Origin: an uncultured Campylobacterales bacterium | GTDB lineage: Bacteria > Campylobacterota > Campylobacteria > Campylobacterales > Arcobacteraceae | Reading direction: 5' to 3' | Assembly (NCBI GenBank): GCA_938084175.1 | Contig: CALKDR010000001.1 | Span: 1-64,000, forward strand | DNA length: 64,000 bases | In this document: positions 19,850 to 30,319 of the stretch, one piece after another | How the letters are laid out: every line of letters begins with the position of its first letter | Numbering within the stretch: position 1 is the stretch's first letter | Position numbers and translations under genes: made by a program | The notes under the pieces: model-generated | Databases searched by the model: none | Told to the model about the DNA's origin: nothing | The model's input: only the letters and a program-made list of their open reading frames with translations

Positions 19850-21145
19850 GTGTCAATAAATAAATTTAATTACACAGCTGTATCAGATGCCTGTGTTAAA
19901 TGTGGAAAATGTAAGCCTGTATGTACAATCTTTAATATAAACCAAGATGAAACAACAAGTCCTAGGGGATTTATTGATTTATTAGGTGCTTATGAAAGAG
20001 ATGAATTAGAACTAGATCAAAATGCAAAAGATATTTTTGAATCATGTTTTTTATGTACAAACTGTGTTGAAGAGTGCCCTATTGATTTACCAACTGATAT
20101 GGTAATAGAGCAAGTTAGAGCTGATATTGCAAAGAAATTTGGAATTGCATGGTATAAAAGGTTATTCTTTTGGCTTTTAAGACATAGAAAAATAATGGAT
20201 ATGATGTCAAGAATGGGTTGGATGTTCCAAACATGTGCATTAAAACTTGATAAAGATAAACAATCAGCAGAACCTAGATTCTCTCTTCCTATTGTAAAAA
20301 AAGATAGAGTTTTACCATTTGCTGATATGAGAAGTTTTTTAAATAAATATCCTCAAAATATCTTTGCAAAAAACAAGAAGGAAGAAGTTGGTAAAAAGAA
20401 TAAAGTTGCAATTTTTATTGGATGTATGAGTAATTATACATATACAAAAACAGGTGATTCACTTGTAAAAATTCTTAAAAAACTTGAACTTGATATTATG
20501 ATTCCTAAGAAACAATTATGTTGTGGAGCGCCTGCATATTTTACAGGTGCTTTTGATACAGTTGATTATTTAACAAAGAAAAATATTGAATATTTTGAAT
20601 CTTGGATTGATGATGTTGATGCTGTAATTATCCCAGAAGCTACATGTTCTGCTATGATTAACCAAGATTGGGAACATTTTTTACATGATCAGCCCAAATG
20701 GCAAGCACGTGCTGTTAAGCTTTCAAAAAAGATTTTTATGGCTACAAAATGGCTTGATGATAACACACAACTTCGAGATATTTTAGCGCAAAGTAAAAAA
20801 ACAATAGATACAACAGTAACTTATCATGATCCTTGTCATGCTAAAAAAATGCAAGGTGTTTGGAAGGAACCACGAAATTTATTAAAACAAAATTATGTTT
20901 TAACTGAAATGAGTGATTCTAATAGATGTTGTGGTTTTGGTGGAGTTACTATGCAAACGGAAAAATATGATTTTGCAAAAGCAGCAGGACTTCCAAAAGC
21001 AGCAATGATTAAAGAAACTAAAGCACAAGTTGTAAGTGCTGAGTGTTCTGCTTGTAGAATGCAAATCACAAACTCACTATATCTTTCAGATGTAGATGTA
21101 CAATTTAAAAATCCAATTGAGTTAATTGCAGAGGCACTTGATTAG
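19850..21145 (+). CDS. (Fe-S)-binding protein, GlcF/GlpC-like (two 4Fe-4S motifs plus CCG domains)
   Basis: CVKCGKCKPVCTIF, CFLCTNCVEECPIDLP, CCGAPAYFTG, CCGFGG. Confidence 0.9.
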   Translation: MSINKFNYTAVSDACVKCGKCKPVCTIFNINQDETTSPRGFIDLLGAYERDELELDQNAKDIFESCFLCTNCVEECPIDLPTDMVIEQVRADIAKKFGIAWYKRLFFWLLRHRKIMDMMSRMGWMFQTCALKLDKDKQSAEPRFSLPIVKKDRVLPFADMRSFLNKYPQNIFAKNKKEEVGKKNKVAIFIGCMSNYTYTKTGDSLVKILKKLELDIMIPKKQLCCGAPAYFTGAFDTVDYLTKKNIEYFESWIDDVDAVIIPEATCSAMINQDWEHFLHDQPKWQARAVKLSKKIFMATKWLDDNTQLRDILAQSKKTIDTTVTYHDPCHAKKMQGVWKEPRNLLKQNYVLTEMSDSNRCCGFGGVTMQTEKYDFAKAAGLPKAAMIKETKAQVVSAECSACRMQITNSLYLSDVDVQFKNPIELIAEALD

Positions 21146-21977
21146 AATGCAGGAATTTTGGCAAAATATATATTCAAATTTTGATCCAGTAGCTATTAAT
21201 TTAGGACCCGTACCAGTTCATTGGTACGGAATTATGTATGCATTAGCTTTAATATCTGCAATATTTGTAGCAAAATGGTTTATTAAACATGATAAACTAA
21301 ATATTACAAATGATTTATTTGATTCATATATTTGGTGGGCTGAAATAGGTGTTATTTTAGGAGCACGATTAGGATATATACTTTTTTATGATACAAATAC
21401 TATGTATTATCTAAAAAATCCTTGGCAAATATTTAATCCTTATATTGATGGTGTTTATACAGGAATTGCTGGTATGAGTTACCATGGAGCATTTATTGGG
21501 TTTATAATAGCATCTGTACTATTTTGTAGAAAAAACAAAGTGTCTTTTTGGTTTATAACAGATATTGCAGTTTTAGGTATTTCAGCAGCTTATGTCTTTG
21601 GAAGAATAGGTAACTTCTTTAATCAAGAACTTATTGGTCGTGTTACTGATGTTCCTTGGGGAATTTATGTAGGACAGACTTTAAGACATCCTTCGCAACT
21701 TTATGAAGCAATACTTGAAGGTTTACTTGTATTTGCTATTTTGGTATATTTTAGAAAGAAAAAATCTTTTGACGGTCAATTAGCACTCATGTATGGGATT
21801 TTATACTCATTTATGAGAATAGTAGCTGAGTTTTTTAGACAACCAGATATTCAATTAGGTTTTATATACAGTAATTGGCTTACAATGGGTATTTTACAAT
21901 CTTCAGTAGTTTTATTAGTTTGTACGATTGTTTATTACCAAATGGGTAAAAAGAAAGTGGTAGCAATAAAAAAATAG
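21126..21977 (+). CDS. lgt: Prolipoprotein diacylglyceryl transferase
   Basis: GARLGYILFY, AGMSYHGAFIG, GRIGNFFNQELIGRVTDVPWGI, RHPSQLYEA. Confidence 0.96.
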   Translation: MQRHLIRMQEFWQNIYSNFDPVAINLGPVPVHWYGIMYALALISAIFVAKWFIKHDKLNITNDLFDSYIWWAEIGVILGARLGYILFYDTNTMYYLKNPWQIFNPYIDGVYTGIAGMSYHGAFIGFIIASVLFCRKNKVSFWFITDIAVLGISAAYVFGRIGNFFNQELIGRVTDVPWGIYVGQTLRHPSQLYEAILEGLLVFAILVYFRKKKSFDGQLALMYGILYSFMRIVAEFFRQPDIQLGFIYSNWLTMGILQSSVVLLVCTIVYYQMGKKKVVAIKK

Positions 21978-21989
21978 TTAACTTTTGTG

Positions 21990-22253
21990 TTAACCATTTT
22001 CTTCAACAAATCCAGCTTCGATAGCTAATTCATTTATTTTATTTTTTAGTAAATCTAATCTCCAACCATGTCGACTAGCAAAATTTTCGATTTCTACTTC
22101 TCTTTGTTCAGGAGTACAAAAAACAAAAATTCTTTTTAAGAATGGTTTTGGCACTTGAATTGCAATTAACTGAAAATAGTTTTCTTTACAACTTCTTGAG
22201 CAAAAAGCTTTACTCATAGCTATCTTTTTTTTACAAAAAGGACAATGGGACAT
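21990..22253 (-). CDS. Small zinc-finger-like hypothetical protein
   Basis: CPFCKKKIAMSKAFCSRSCKENY treble-clef-like cysteines. Confidence 0.65.
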   Translation of the reverse strand: MSHCPFCKKKIAMSKAFCSRSCKENYFQLIAIQVPKPFLKRIFVFCTPEQREVEIENFASRHGWRLDLLKNKINELAIEAGFVEENG

Positions 22254-22408
22254 TATTTATTACCTTTTAATATTAATTTGTAGAACTTTGCATTTGTTAT
22301 ATCTTGAAGAAGTTTTGGATCTAGATCATGTAAAGCTATAATATCAGTATCTTTACCATCCATAATCCAAGCTTTTGAGGAGTCTATTAAAACTTCTTTT
22401 TCAAACAT
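22253..22408 (-). CDS. Small hypothetical protein, 51 aa (possibly 5'-truncated)
   Basis: MFEKEVLIDSSKAWIMDGKDTDIIALHDLDPKLLQDITNAKFYKLILKGNK; TAATG overlap with the next gene; open frame extends upstream (EELIVSKEELVQ) without a start codon. Confidence 0.5.
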   Translation of the reverse strand: MFEKEVLIDSSKAWIMDGKDTDIIALHDLDPKLLQDITNAKFYKLILKGNK

Positions 22409-22486
22409 TTGAACAAGCTCTTCTTTAGAAACGATTAATTCTTCCGTATTATAACTTTTTTATTGATATTATGCAAATCGATAAGA

Positions 22487-23191
22487 TTAAGAATTCTTAA
22501 AAATATCGATTGTATAACCCTTATTAGAGTGGTTTCTAATAATTTCATAATAAGTTTTTTGTCTAATTTTATTTACAATATTTCTCATTGTATAAATAGA
22601 CATATCCTTACCTTTCCAAACAACATCTTTAATTAAGTCGTAATCTACAATATCAGTTCTTTTAGAAATTAGTAGTTTTAAGAAAGACTTTTCTAATCTT
22701 GTAAAGTCAACTAAAGTTCCACCTGATTTAAAGAATTGATCTCTATATTCGTCAAAATAGATTCCACCTTGGAATTCAATTTTATCACCTCTTTTTGTTT
22801 GATTAAGACACATAATAACAGATAATCTAATATCTTTTGGTCTTAATGGTTTTGATAGAAAAGTATATGCACTGTAATTAACAGCTGTAACTATATCTTC
22901 ATTATTATCTGAATCAGAAATAATAATTTTTGGTAATGTAGGTGCTAACTCTTCTAATTCTGAACAAAGCTCAGGAAAACTTACGCCTTCAATAACTGTA
23001 TCAATAATAACCATGTCATATGAATTAGAACAAGCTAATTCCATAGCATCATTCATATTACTTGCAATTTTTAATTCTTTAAAATAGTCATCAAACTCAT
23101 TTTCTATAGTTTCATGTATTTTTTCGTCACTACTAATGATAAGTAGTTTAGCGTTGTATAATTTTCTTATATTTTTTACTGTTTTTAACAT
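22487..23191 (-). CDS. Response regulator with winged-helix C-terminus (OmpR-like)
   Basis: REC-like MVIIDTVIEG and FLSKPLRPKDI; C-terminal IYTMRNIVNKIRQK..YEIIRNHSNKGYTI. Confidence 0.85.
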   Translation of the reverse strand: MLKTVKNIRKLYNAKLLIISSDEKIHETIENEFDDYFKELKIASNMNDAMELACSNSYDMVIIDTVIEGVSFPELCSELEELAPTLPKIIISDSDNNEDIVTAVNYSAYTFLSKPLRPKDIRLSVIMCLNQTKRGDKIEFQGGIYFDEYRDQFFKSGGTLVDFTRLEKSFLKLLISKRTDIVDYDLIKDVVWKGKDMSIYTMRNIVNKIRQKTYYEIIRNHSNKGYTIDIFKNS

Positions 23192-23295
23192 TTAAACTCT
23201 TTTTGAATATTGATTTAAGCCATAATAATAACAAAAAAAACTTAATAAGTCAAAATATATGTGGGATATTTTACAATATTAAGAAAATCAACAGA

Positions 23296-25974
23296 CTACT
23301 TTAAATCTTGCCAAGAATCACCAATACAGCTAGACACCTTTAATGGGATATTTAGAGTAAAAATATTCTCCATTATTTCTTCTAAATCTTTTGTTATTTT
23401 TTCTACCTCATTTTCTTCAATTTCAAAAATTAATTCATCATGAATCTGTAGTAACATGCTCATTTTTTGATTATTTTTATATTTTTCATGAATTTTTATC
23501 ATTGATAACTTTATTAAATCTGCTGCAGATCCTTGAAATAATGTATTTACAGATTCTCTTAAATAGGCTGCTTTTTGCATTCCATTTGCAGAATCAAAAT
23601 CAAATAATCTTTTTCTCTTTAATAATGTCTCAACATAACCATCTTTAAAAGCACCCTCTTCTATAGATTTTAAATAATCTTTTATGCTTACAAAAGCTTC
23701 AAAATATGATTCTATATATGTTTTTGCCTCTTTTGTTGTAATTCCTAAAGTATCAGCTAGTTTCTTACTACCCATTCCATATAATAATCCAAAGTTAATA
23801 GATTTAGCAACTGATCTTTTTTCCTTTGCATTCTCTTCACCAAAAATTTTAACTGATGTTTGATAATGTATATCTTCTCCTGAATTAAATGCTTCAACTA
23901 AAGCTTCATCACCACTAAAGTGTGCAAGTAATCTTAATTCAATTTGTGAGTAATCAATTCCTACAAGCTTATAACCATCTCTTGGAATAAAAGCAGATCT
24001 AATTAAAGCTCCTGCTTCACTTCTAACTGGAATGTTCTGTAAATTAGGGTTTTTTGAGCTTAATCTTCCTGTAGCTGTTCCTGTTTGTAAAAATGATGTA
24101 TATATTCTATTTTCATTATTACTAAGACCAAGGCTTAATAATGGCTCAATATATGTAGATTGTAGTTTAAAAGCTTCTCTATACTTTAATAATAAAGGAA
24201 TTATCTCATGTTCATCTAATAACTTATGTAATACAACTTCATTTGTACTATAACCTGTTTTTGTTTTCTTTGATGGTGGCAATTTTAATGTTTCAAAAAG
24301 TATACTTCCTAATTGCTTTGGAGAATTAATATTAAATTCTGTTCCAGCAGCTTCATATATTTTACTTACTAAATTTTGTATAGTTTTTGTATTAGTCACT
24401 TTTAAGTTTTCAAGTATGCTTACATCTACTTTAATACCGTTTTCAAACATATTTGCTAAAACATAAATAAAATCAAATTCTACTTCTTTTGCTAAATCTA
24501 GTAATATCTTATTATCTTCTTGGGTAAACTCTTCTAATTGCTTTTTATAAAGTTTTAAAGTCATAAGAGCATCTTCTGCTGCATACTCACAAGCTTTAGA
24601 AACTTCTACATTTGAGAAGTTTTCACCTTTTTTAACAGTATCTTTAAAAGCAATCATTTTATGGTCGAAGTATTTTTCTATTTGAAAATCAAGCCCTACT
24701 CTTTGACTTGTATTTAAAAGCCAAGATAAAATCATAGTATCAGCATATAATTTTAATTCAATTCTTAGATTAAACTTTACTATTTCGTAATCATATTTAA
24801 AGTTTTGTAATACTAGTTTGTGTTCATTTAGTAAATTAATTGCTTTTTTAGCACTTTCAATTGATATTTGATCAGGAGCTCCTAAATAAAAATGTGCAAT
24901 TGGAGCATAATAAGCTTTCGTATCTTCATAAGAGAAAGAAAATCCAACAATTTCTGCATTCTTAGTATCAATATCTGTAGTTTCTGTATCAAAGGCTACA
25001 ATAGAATCTTTAGGAATTGAATTAATTATTTTGAATAACTCTTTTTCATCATTTAATAAAATGTATTCTGTTTTAAGTTCTTCTTTTGGTGCTGGCATTT
25101 CAGTTTTGTAATTTAAACCTTCTTTATTAACACGTTCAACAACTCTATTTAATCCATATTCAATTAATGTATCTTGAATCTTTAATATAGGATTTTCCAC
25201 TGGTAAATGAAACTCTTCTAAATTATCAATGCAATGACAATCTTTTGATAATGTTACTAATTGTTTTGAAATGTATGCTAACTCTTTACCTTCTGTTAAA
25301 AGTGTTTGCCATCTTTTTTTCTCAATGTTTTCTAAGTTATCATAAATATTATCTAGATCGTTAAACTGCTCAATTAAAGCTTGTGCAGTTTTAGCACCTA
25401 CTCCTTTAACTCCAGGAACATTATCAGCACTATCACCTAATAATGATTGGTAATCAGTAAATTGTTTTGGATACACACCATATTTATCAAAACAAGTTTT
25501 TTCATCAATTACTGATCTTTTAATAGGATCAAATAGAAAAATACCTTCTTCTATTAATTGGTATAAGTCTTTATCATGTGAAACTACTCTAACTTCTAGA
25601 CCTTTATCTTTTGCATCTTTAGCAATAGATGCAATAACATCATCAGCTTCAAAACCAGTTCTGATTGCAGTTTTGAAATCCATTTTTTCAATCCATTCAA
25701 TTGCAATTGGAAGTTGTTTTAATAAATCTTCTGGAACATCAGGTCTATGACCTTTATATTCAGTATAAATATCATTTCTGAATGTAGGTCCTTTAGCATC
25801 AAGTGCAAATACAATATAGTCTGTTTCAAAATCTTTACCAACATTTGATATAAAGTTCATAAATCCTGTTAATAATCCTGTTGGAAATCCATCTTTTGAT
25901 TTTAATGGTGGTAAGGCATAAAAACTTCTAAATAAAAATCCAAATGTATCGATAACTGTTATAGTTTTTTTCAT
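23296..25974 (-). CDS. polA: DNA polymerase I
   Basis: 5' nuclease domain (KGHRPDVPEDL, DNVPGVKGVGAKTA), 3'-5' exo domain (FDTETTDID), Pol A motifs (DYSQIELRLLAHFSGD, RSVAKSINFGLLYGMG, QIHDELIFE). Confidence 0.97.
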   Translation of the reverse strand: MKKTITVIDTFGFLFRSFYALPPLKSKDGFPTGLLTGFMNFISNVGKDFETDYIVFALDAKGPTFRNDIYTEYKGHRPDVPEDLLKQLPIAIEWIEKMDFKTAIRTGFEADDVIASIAKDAKDKGLEVRVVSHDKDLYQLIEEGIFLFDPIKRSVIDEKTCFDKYGVYPKQFTDYQSLLGDSADNVPGVKGVGAKTAQALIEQFNDLDNIYDNLENIEKKRWQTLLTEGKELAYISKQLVTLSKDCHCIDNLEEFHLPVENPILKIQDTLIEYGLNRVVERVNKEGLNYKTEMPAPKEELKTEYILLNDEKELFKIINSIPKDSIVAFDTETTDIDTKNAEIVGFSFSYEDTKAYYAPIAHFYLGAPDQISIESAKKAINLLNEHKLVLQNFKYDYEIVKFNLRIELKLYADTMILSWLLNTSQRVGLDFQIEKYFDHKMIAFKDTVKKGENFSNVEVSKACEYAAEDALMTLKLYKKQLEEFTQEDNKILLDLAKEVEFDFIYVLANMFENGIKVDVSILENLKVTNTKTIQNLVSKIYEAAGTEFNINSPKQLGSILFETLKLPPSKKTKTGYSTNEVVLHKLLDEHEIIPLLLKYREAFKLQSTYIEPLLSLGLSNNENRIYTSFLQTGTATGRLSSKNPNLQNIPVRSEAGALIRSAFIPRDGYKLVGIDYSQIELRLLAHFSGDEALVEAFNSGEDIHYQTSVKIFGEENAKEKRSVAKSINFGLLYGMGSKKLADTLGITTKEAKTYIESYFEAFVSIKDYLKSIEEGAFKDGYVETLLKRKRLFDFDSANGMQKAAYLRESVNTLFQGSAADLIKLSMIKIHEKYKNNQKMSMLLQIHDELIFEIEENEVEKITKDLEEIMENIFTLNIPLKVSSCIGDSWQDLK

Positions 25975-26062
25975 AAATTTCTTCTTTCATATTCTTCTTT
26001 AAAGATTTTATAATATAATAATATCACTAAAAATAAGGTTTTATAAAACTCAAGGAATAGAA

Positions 26063-26788
26063 ATGATTATCATCCCAGCAAGATTAAATTCAAGCAGATT
26101 TGCAAATAAAATATTAGTAGATATTTTAGGTTTACCAATGGTAATTAAAACAGCCAAACAAGTAAGTTCATTAGATAAGGTTGTAATTGCAACAGATTCA
26201 CAAGAAGTAATAAATTTAGCACAAGAACATGGTTTTGATGCTGTTATGACTTCAAGTTCTCATCAAAGTGGAACTGATAGAATAAATGAAGCTGTTAACA
26301 AATTGAATTTAGATGACAATGAGATAATTGTAAATGTTCAAGCTGATGAGCCATTTATAGAAAAAGAGGTAGTTCAAGCAGTTATTAATAGAGTTGCAAA
26401 ATCAAAAGAAAACAAAGAGGATATTATGATCGTTTCTTGTCATAAAGAGATAAGTTCAGAACTTGCTGATGATCCAAATCATGTAAAAGTTATACTTGAC
26501 GAAAATTTAAACGCAATTTATTTTTCTCGTGCTAAGGTGCCATATCATAGAGATCATTACGAAAACTCTTCTTATAATGGACATCTAGGAATTTATGGAT
26601 TTACAAAAAAGTCATTAAATAAGTTTTGTTCATTAACACCTTCAAAATTAGAAAGTATAGAAAAACTAGAACAACTAAGAGCAATTGATAGTGGATTCAA
26701 AATAGCAATGGTAAAAGTTGAATCAAAGTCTTTTGGGATTGATACTCAAGAAGACTTAAATAATGCACTAAAAATTTTCAAGAAATAA
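26063..26788 (+). CDS. kdsB: 3-deoxy-manno-octulosonate cytidylyltransferase
   Basis: IIPARLNSSRFANKIL, VNVQADEPFI, HLGIYGFTKKSL, LEQLRAIDSGF. Confidence 0.95.
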   Translation: MIIIPARLNSSRFANKILVDILGLPMVIKTAKQVSSLDKVVIATDSQEVINLAQEHGFDAVMTSSSHQSGTDRINEAVNKLNLDDNEIIVNVQADEPFIEKEVVQAVINRVAKSKENKEDIMIVSCHKEISSELADDPNHVKVILDENLNAIYFSRAKVPYHRDHYENSSYNGHLGIYGFTKKSLNKFCSLTPSKLESIEKLEQLRAIDSGFKIAMVKVESKSFGIDTQEDLNNALKIFKK

Positions 26789-26794
26789 TTTTAT

Positions 26795-26822
26795 TATTTG
26801 TATCTATAAATTGATACAAATA
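26795..26822 (+). terminator. Hairpin downstream of kdsB
   Basis: TATTTGTATC-tataaatt-GATACAAATA. Confidence 0.5.
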
Positions 26823-26901
26823 GTAATAATGTAACTACACTTATTCAGACAAAGAATGTAAAGCTATTCTGAGTTAAAATAAATTAATAAGTGGAGATCA
26901 A

Positions 26902-27428
26902 ATGAAAAATAGTAATTACACCAAAGAATTTAAAGATTAAACAATTCAACTTGTAAAGAATAGTGATAAAAGTGCTATGCAAATATCTAAAGATTTAGAT
27001 ATTAATGATAAAACTTTATATAGTTGGTTAAGAGAATATAAAAAAGCGAATAATATTCATGTTGACGATAGGCGAACTACTCAAAAAACTTCCTCAAAAG
27101 AAACGGCAACCTTACCAAAGGGTGTTTCTTAGAAGGCACATACTTTGCAAAAGAAACTCTATAAAGTATGCATGGATAAAAGAACACAAAGAGAGTTTCA
27201 GCATTGCTTTAATTTGTAAAATATTTAAATTAAATCGAAGTGCTTATTATTAGATTAAACATGGATGTGTTGTAAATAAGAGTGATGAACAGTTAAATAA
27301 GCTTATCAAAGATATCTTTGAGTTTCTTTCATTCTCTCAAAACTGAACTTGTTTATCATGAGACTTTCAAAACTGAAGCTCAAGCAAATGAAATAATATT
27401 TGAATATATTGAAATATTTTACAATATT
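26902..27428 (+). mobile_element. Degenerate IS3-family transposase (orfA + orfB remnants)
   Basis: MKNSNYTKEFKD*TIQLVKNSDKSAMQISKDLDINDKTLYSWLREYKK (orfA HTH), YAWIKEHKESFSIALICKIFKLNRSAYY (orfB N-term), [33 protein letters not shown] (orfB C-term); DDE core deleted. Confidence 0.85.
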
Positions 27429-27441
27429 TATATTAGCATCA

Positions 27442-27630
27442 TTAAATTTTTCTATTGCTTCTGATTCGTCTTTTGAAATAAAAACTTTTTAAATAGCTTT
27501 TAAAAACTAGTTTGTATTTATTTCTAATATCATCTTCATACTCTACATATAATATAGTTAAAGTAGCAAGAAATTTTTCATCAATAATATAAGTTTCATG
27601 TAAAACAAATATTACTATTAAAGTATTCAA
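27442..27630 (-). pseudogene. Truncated response-regulator receiver domain
   Basis: FLATLTILYVEYEDDIRNKYKLVFKSYLKSF resembles a REC N-terminus (LYVEDEDDIR..); ends beside the IS3 remnant. Confidence 0.65.
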
Positions 27631-27686
27631 ATAATTTATTAAATACTTTCATTTTTTTAATGTATTTATTAATATAAAGTGAATAA

Positions 27687-28103
27687 TTAGTTAAGAAGTT
27701 TAGATAAGATTGCTAAGTAAGATTGTTCTTGATATTTTTTTAATTTGTCAGGGAATACAAATTCATTTTTCTTTTCAAATGATGAAATTGATTGAGAAGA
27801 TATTAGAGATACTTCAATATCAAAAAGAGTTTGTATTAAAGCTTCCATTTTAAAAGTAAGCGCTCCACCTGAAAAAGTACCTTTTTTTGAACGTTTTTTT
27901 ATAATTATTTTTTCTACTTTCATATCAGAAAAGAAAGTATTTATCTCTTCTAAATATTTTTTAATACTATTCGTATTTTCATCATCTTCTAATGTGATTT
28001 TTTTTATTTTTAAATCAATATAATCAATTATATCATCAGAAGAATAATCAACAAGCGTTAATATCGTATAATTTGATTTTAGTTCAATTCCGCAGATTCT
28101 CAT
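27687..28103 (-). CDS. DUF3010 family protein
   Basis: MRICGIELKSNYTILTLVDY..KRSKKGTFSGGALTFKMEALIQ. Confidence 0.75.
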   Translation of the reverse strand: MRICGIELKSNYTILTLVDYSSDDIIDYIDLKIKKITLEDDENTNSIKKYLEEINTFFSDMKVEKIIIKKRSKKGTFSGGALTFKMEALIQTLFDIEVSLISSQSISSFEKKNEFVFPDKLKKYQEQSYLAILSKLLN

Positions 28104-28190
28104 AAATAATCCTTTTTTAATTTTGAATAAGTATACAAAATATAAAAGGATTATCGCTATTTAATTACATATTGTAATATTTTTAAATTT

Positions 28191-28625
28191 TTAGTCTTTT
28201 ATTTCTTCAAAAAGATAAAAGTTCATGTGCCCTGCTTTTGAATCATAAGAGTCACTTTTTTTATCAGTAAACTTATATATCATTTCCATTGCATCTTTGT
28301 GACAATTTGTATTTGCTATTACTTCTTTTAAATCATTACTTGTTAAAAAGTTTTGATCATAACCTTTTTTAAATTTTGCAGCGGCATCTTTATCAACAAA
28401 AGTATATTTAACTACATTTATATTTCTTTTTACATCAATTCTTGCTTTTTTCTTTTCATCTTCAAATCTTAAAATTCTATTTCCATTTGATGATATTTTC
28501 ATTGTAGTTGCTGTTTCTATATTTTCTGTATCTTCTGTGATTATATATTCTTTACCGTTTATTAAAATTTCATTATCATTAAGTTTTTTAATTTCTTTAA
28601 TAACTGTCTTCTTTCCCTTAGCCAC
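28191..28625 (-). CDS. Hypothetical protein
   Basis: 144-aa ORF with plausible SD (caaggagc); no recognised motif. Confidence 0.6.
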   Translation of the reverse strand: MAKGKKTVIKEIKKLNDNEILINGKEYIITEDTENIETATTMKISSNGNRILRFEDEKKKARIDVKRNINVVKYTFVDKDAAAKFKKGYDQNFLTSNDLKEVIANTNCHKDAMEMIYKFTDKKSDSYDSKAGHMNFYLFEEIKD

Positions 28626-28754
28626 ATTTAGCTCCTTGCGATATAATTTCTATTATTTTTTATGCATTATAGCTAAATAAAAACAATTGAATTACCAAAA
28701 TCTAAATTATGTTAGAATACGATTGTAAAATAAAAAAATTAAATTGGAATTTAA

Positions 28755-29198
28755 ATGATTACATCAATAACACAAGATGGAGTGAATACTGTTTCACATC
28801 TGATACAACTTTCTGTTGCTCCTGTATTTTTATTAGCAGGTGTTGCTGGATTATTAAATGTTTTTACAGGAAGATTATCAAGAATTATTGATAAGGTTGA
28901 GAAATTAGATGCAAGTGCTGAACATGAAAATAATGAAGATAGAAGATTATCATTAACTCTTAGAATGCAAAATATTAACTACGCCATTTCACTGTGTACA
29001 ATGACTGGATTATTAATAGCACTTGTTATTGTAACAATGTTTTTAAGTTCAATGTTTGAATTTAACGGTTCAATTTTTATTGCGACTTTATTTATTTTTG
29101 CAATGGTATCACTTATTTCTTCTTTAGTTTTATTTCAAAAAGAAATATTTTTTACAACATCATTTATTAAGAAGAAAAAAGCCAGTTTAAAAAAATAG
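28755..29198 (+). CDS. DUF2721 family membrane protein
   Basis: LIQLSVAPVFLLAGVAGLLNVFTGRLSRIIDKVEKL. Confidence 0.85.
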   Translation: MITSITQDGVNTVSHLIQLSVAPVFLLAGVAGLLNVFTGRLSRIIDKVEKLDASAEHENNEDRRLSLTLRMQNINYAISLCTMTGLLIALVIVTMFLSSMFEFNGSIFIATLFIFAMVSLISSLVLFQKEIFFTTSFIKKKKASLKK

Positions 29199-29234
29199 TA
29201 TATTATAATTACAAAAAATTATTAGGAAAATAAA

Positions 29235-29612
29235 ATGCATTATATAGAACAATCAGAAAAAAGTGTACAAGAAGTAGTTGATACAATACAAGAAATAGTT
29301 TCAAATTATAGTTTTGGGGTTTTACATATTCATAATGTTAAAAATACACTAAATTCAAAAGGTATAGATTTTGAAAATGAATGCCAGATTTTGGATGTTT
29401 GTAATCCTCATGTTGCAAAAGAATTTTTAGGTCAAGATATGTCAATGTCTGTTATTATGCCTTGTAAAATTTCTGTATACAAAGATAATGGAAGTACAAA
29501 TATTGCAATGAATTCACTTACACAATTAGTAGATGATATTAATCCAGATTTTATAGAACTAGCTCAAGATACACAAGAAACATTATTAAAAATCATTGAC
29601 GAAGCTAAATGA
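29235..29612 (+). CDS. DUF302 family protein
   Basis: GVLHIHNVKNTLNSKGIDFENECQILDVCNPHVAKEFLGQDMSMSVIMPCKISVY. Confidence 0.85.
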   Translation: MHYIEQSEKSVQEVVDTIQEIVSNYSFGVLHIHNVKNTLNSKGIDFENECQILDVCNPHVAKEFLGQDMSMSVIMPCKISVYKDNGSTNIAMNSLTQLVDDINPDFIELAQDTQETLLKIIDEAK

Positions 29613-30274
29613 TTGAATTTGATGCTGTAAAATATAAGCAAATGGTAAAAGAACATCATGAAAATGATGAACCTTTTTCTTGGTGTGATTCTATTTATAC
29701 AGATGCAAAAGGTGATTATAAAGCTGTATTTTGGTCTGATTTGCAAGCAAGCCCTTATTTAGTAAAGTGGCTTGAAGAAAATAAACAAGATGCAAAAAAT
29801 AAAAAAGCAATAGTAATTGGCTGTGGTGTAGGTGATGATGCAGAAGCTTTAAGTGATTATGGATATGAAGTAATTGCTTTTGATATATCTAATGAAGCTA
29901 TAAGATTATGTAAGAATAGGTATCCAAATACTAAAGTTAATTATCTTGTTGCTAATTTATTTGATTATAAAGAAAGTTGGCTTGAAAACTTTGACTTGGT
30001 GTATGAGTGTAATACTATACAGATTTTACCAGGAGAATATAGAAACAAAGCAAGAAAAGCAATATCAAATTTACTGTGTAAAAATGCTCATATTTTAGTT
30101 TCATGTAGAAGTAGAAAAAAAAATGAAAAACAAGATGAAATACCATTACCTTTAGACTTTGAAGAAATCAACAACTTTGTAACAAAAGATGCTTTAACAG
30201 AAATTAGTTTTAAAGCATATGATGATTCTCAAATACCTTCAGTGCCACATTTTTTTGCAGTATATAAAAAATAA
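29609..30274 (+). CDS. Class I SAM-dependent methyltransferase (TPMT-like)
   Basis: AIVIGCGVGDDAEALSDYGYEVIAFDIS; overlaps the DUF302 gene. Confidence 0.88.
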   Translation: MIEFDAVKYKQMVKEHHENDEPFSWCDSIYTDAKGDYKAVFWSDLQASPYLVKWLEENKQDAKNKKAIVIGCGVGDDAEALSDYGYEVIAFDISNEAIRLCKNRYPNTKVNYLVANLFDYKESWLENFDLVYECNTIQILPGEYRNKARKAISNLLCKNAHILVSCRSRKKNEKQDEIPLPLDFEEINNFVTKDALTEISFKAYDDSQIPSVPHFFAVYKK

Positions 30275-30319
30275 TTATAACAATAAGAATAAATACAATA
30301 AATAAAAAGGAATAAAAAA

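Noticed and set aside
23261-24253. Plus-strand ORFs inside polA region (23261, 23391, 24032)
   Set aside because: Shadow ORFs antisense to well-conserved polA motifs.
28755-30274. DUF2721-DUF302-methyltransferase run considered as a novel operon
   Set aside because: Only the DUF302/methyltransferase overlap is compact; no evidence of shared function from sequence alone.
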